Of a stretch of DNA of 34,120 nt, positions 33,747-34,120 are shown piece after piece. The notes below the pieces were generated by a model, which saw only the letters and a list, made by a program, of their open reading frames with translations, did not search any database and was not told the origin of the DNA. Made by a program: the position numbers and the translations under genes. The stretch comes from Rhizobium sp. CCGE 510 (lineage in GTDB: Bacteria > Pseudomonadota > Alphaproteobacteria > Rhizobiales > Rhizobiaceae): the NCBI RefSeq assembly GCF_000292525.1, contig NZ_AEYF01000014.1, positions 1-34,120 of the forward strand, read 5' to 3'. Within the stretch, counting starts at the first letter, position 1. The number at the start of each line of letters is the position of its first letter.

Positions 33747-34120
33747 GAGTCTGTCAGGGTTATTCTGAACCATACCCTGCATGTCTGAGGTAGTTGGAGC
33801 ACTCCTGGGGACTGAACGCCTTCAAGAGTTCTCCAATGCGTCTCCATGTTGTTTCAACGGTTCGTTCGTCTGCCTTTCTGACGAGTGTCTTGAGCTTTGC
33901 GAACATCATCTCGATGGGATTGAGGTCGGGGCTGTAGGGCGGCAGGAAGAAGAGATGTGCACCGACATCTCGGATCGCGTCGCGGGCCGGCTTTCCCTTG
34001 TGGCTTCCCAGATTGTCGAGGATGACGATGTCACCGGATTTGAGTGTCGGGACCAGACATTGGCGAACCCATGCGGTAAAAGCGATGCCATTGATGGGAC
34101 CATCGAGGACGAAGGGGGCA
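33747..34120 (-). mobile_element. IS630-family insertion sequence, partial at right edge
   Basis: The transposase-containing element runs off the window. Its end is placed just after TA (33745-33746), because IS630 elements duplicate TA and the sequence GAGTCTGTCAGGG begins here. The other end is not visible, so the boundary is inference. Confidence 0.75.
33760..34120 (-). CDS. IS630-family transposase, C-terminal part
   Basis: 119 residues to the TAA at 33760-33762; the N-terminus lies beyond the window. It shows DIVILDNLGSHKG with the second catalytic Asp, and LPPYSPDLNPIEMMFAKLK with the catalytic Glu, the signature of the IS630/Tc1 DDE superfamily. The frame is intact in the visible part. 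Confidence 0.93.
   Translation of the reverse strand, partial: APFVLDGPINGIAFTAWVRQCLVPTLKSGDIVILDNLGSHKGKPARDAIRDVGAHLFFLPPYSPDLNPIEMMFAKLKTLVRKADERTVETTWRRIGELLKAFSPQECSNYLRHAGYGSE

Noticed and set aside
1..34120. CRISPR array, rRNA genes, prophage
   Set aside because: No regularly spaced direct repeats, no rRNA sequence and no phage structural or integrase genes were seen.

Overview
The window looks like chromosome of a Rhizobium of the etli/leguminosarum type (Alphaproteobacteria). The evidence is GC-rich codon use, an ExoR protein (known from rhizobia and close relatives), two copies of a RIME1-type mosaic palindrome repeat, and alphaproteobacterial gene blocks (argS / SPOR protein / nagZ / scpAB / tatABC / serS / surE / pcm / nlpD). 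Species assignment is inference; no rRNA gene is present.

Layout. 1-3700 is loosely packed: a partial unknown gene at the left edge, a RIME1 repeat, tRNA-Asn with a good promoter and terminator, a small membrane protein, a small secreted protein, two small KTSC-like proteins either side of tRNA-Cys, and a 35-residue membrane peptide gene with a strong ribosome binding site. 3701-10137 holds a Pcm-like methyltransferase, a PopZ-family polarity protein, valS and a FadL-type outer membrane channel, several closed by clear intrinsic terminators. 10857-14460 holds exoR, convergent xthA, the iron-sulfur carrier erpA and the dNTPase dgt.

14525-28705 is a dense plus-strand block: argS, a 1079-residue SPOR protein, nagZ, scpA-scpB (overlapping), tatA-tatB-tatC (tatB and tatC overlapping), serS, surE-pcm (overlapping) and a lipoprotein NlpD-type amidase activator. 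It combines translation, peptidoglycan recycling and division, chromosome condensation, folded-protein export and stress repair. A CtrA-like box and three GANTC sites lie just before nlpD.

28706-34120 is the accessory end. An IS1182-family element has inserted at the nlpD terminator and is flanked by a 21-bp direct repeat that is exactly the terminator hairpin. Beyond it is the 3' remnant of an unknown gene whose stop overlaps the start of a 990-residue protein joining a SerC-like class V aminotransferase to a SerA-like NAD-dependent 2-hydroxyacid dehydrogenase. The window ends inside an IS630-family transposase. The aminotransferase-dehydrogenase fusion between two insertion sequences is the most unusual functional candidate; the hairpin-duplicating insertion is the clearest structural observation.
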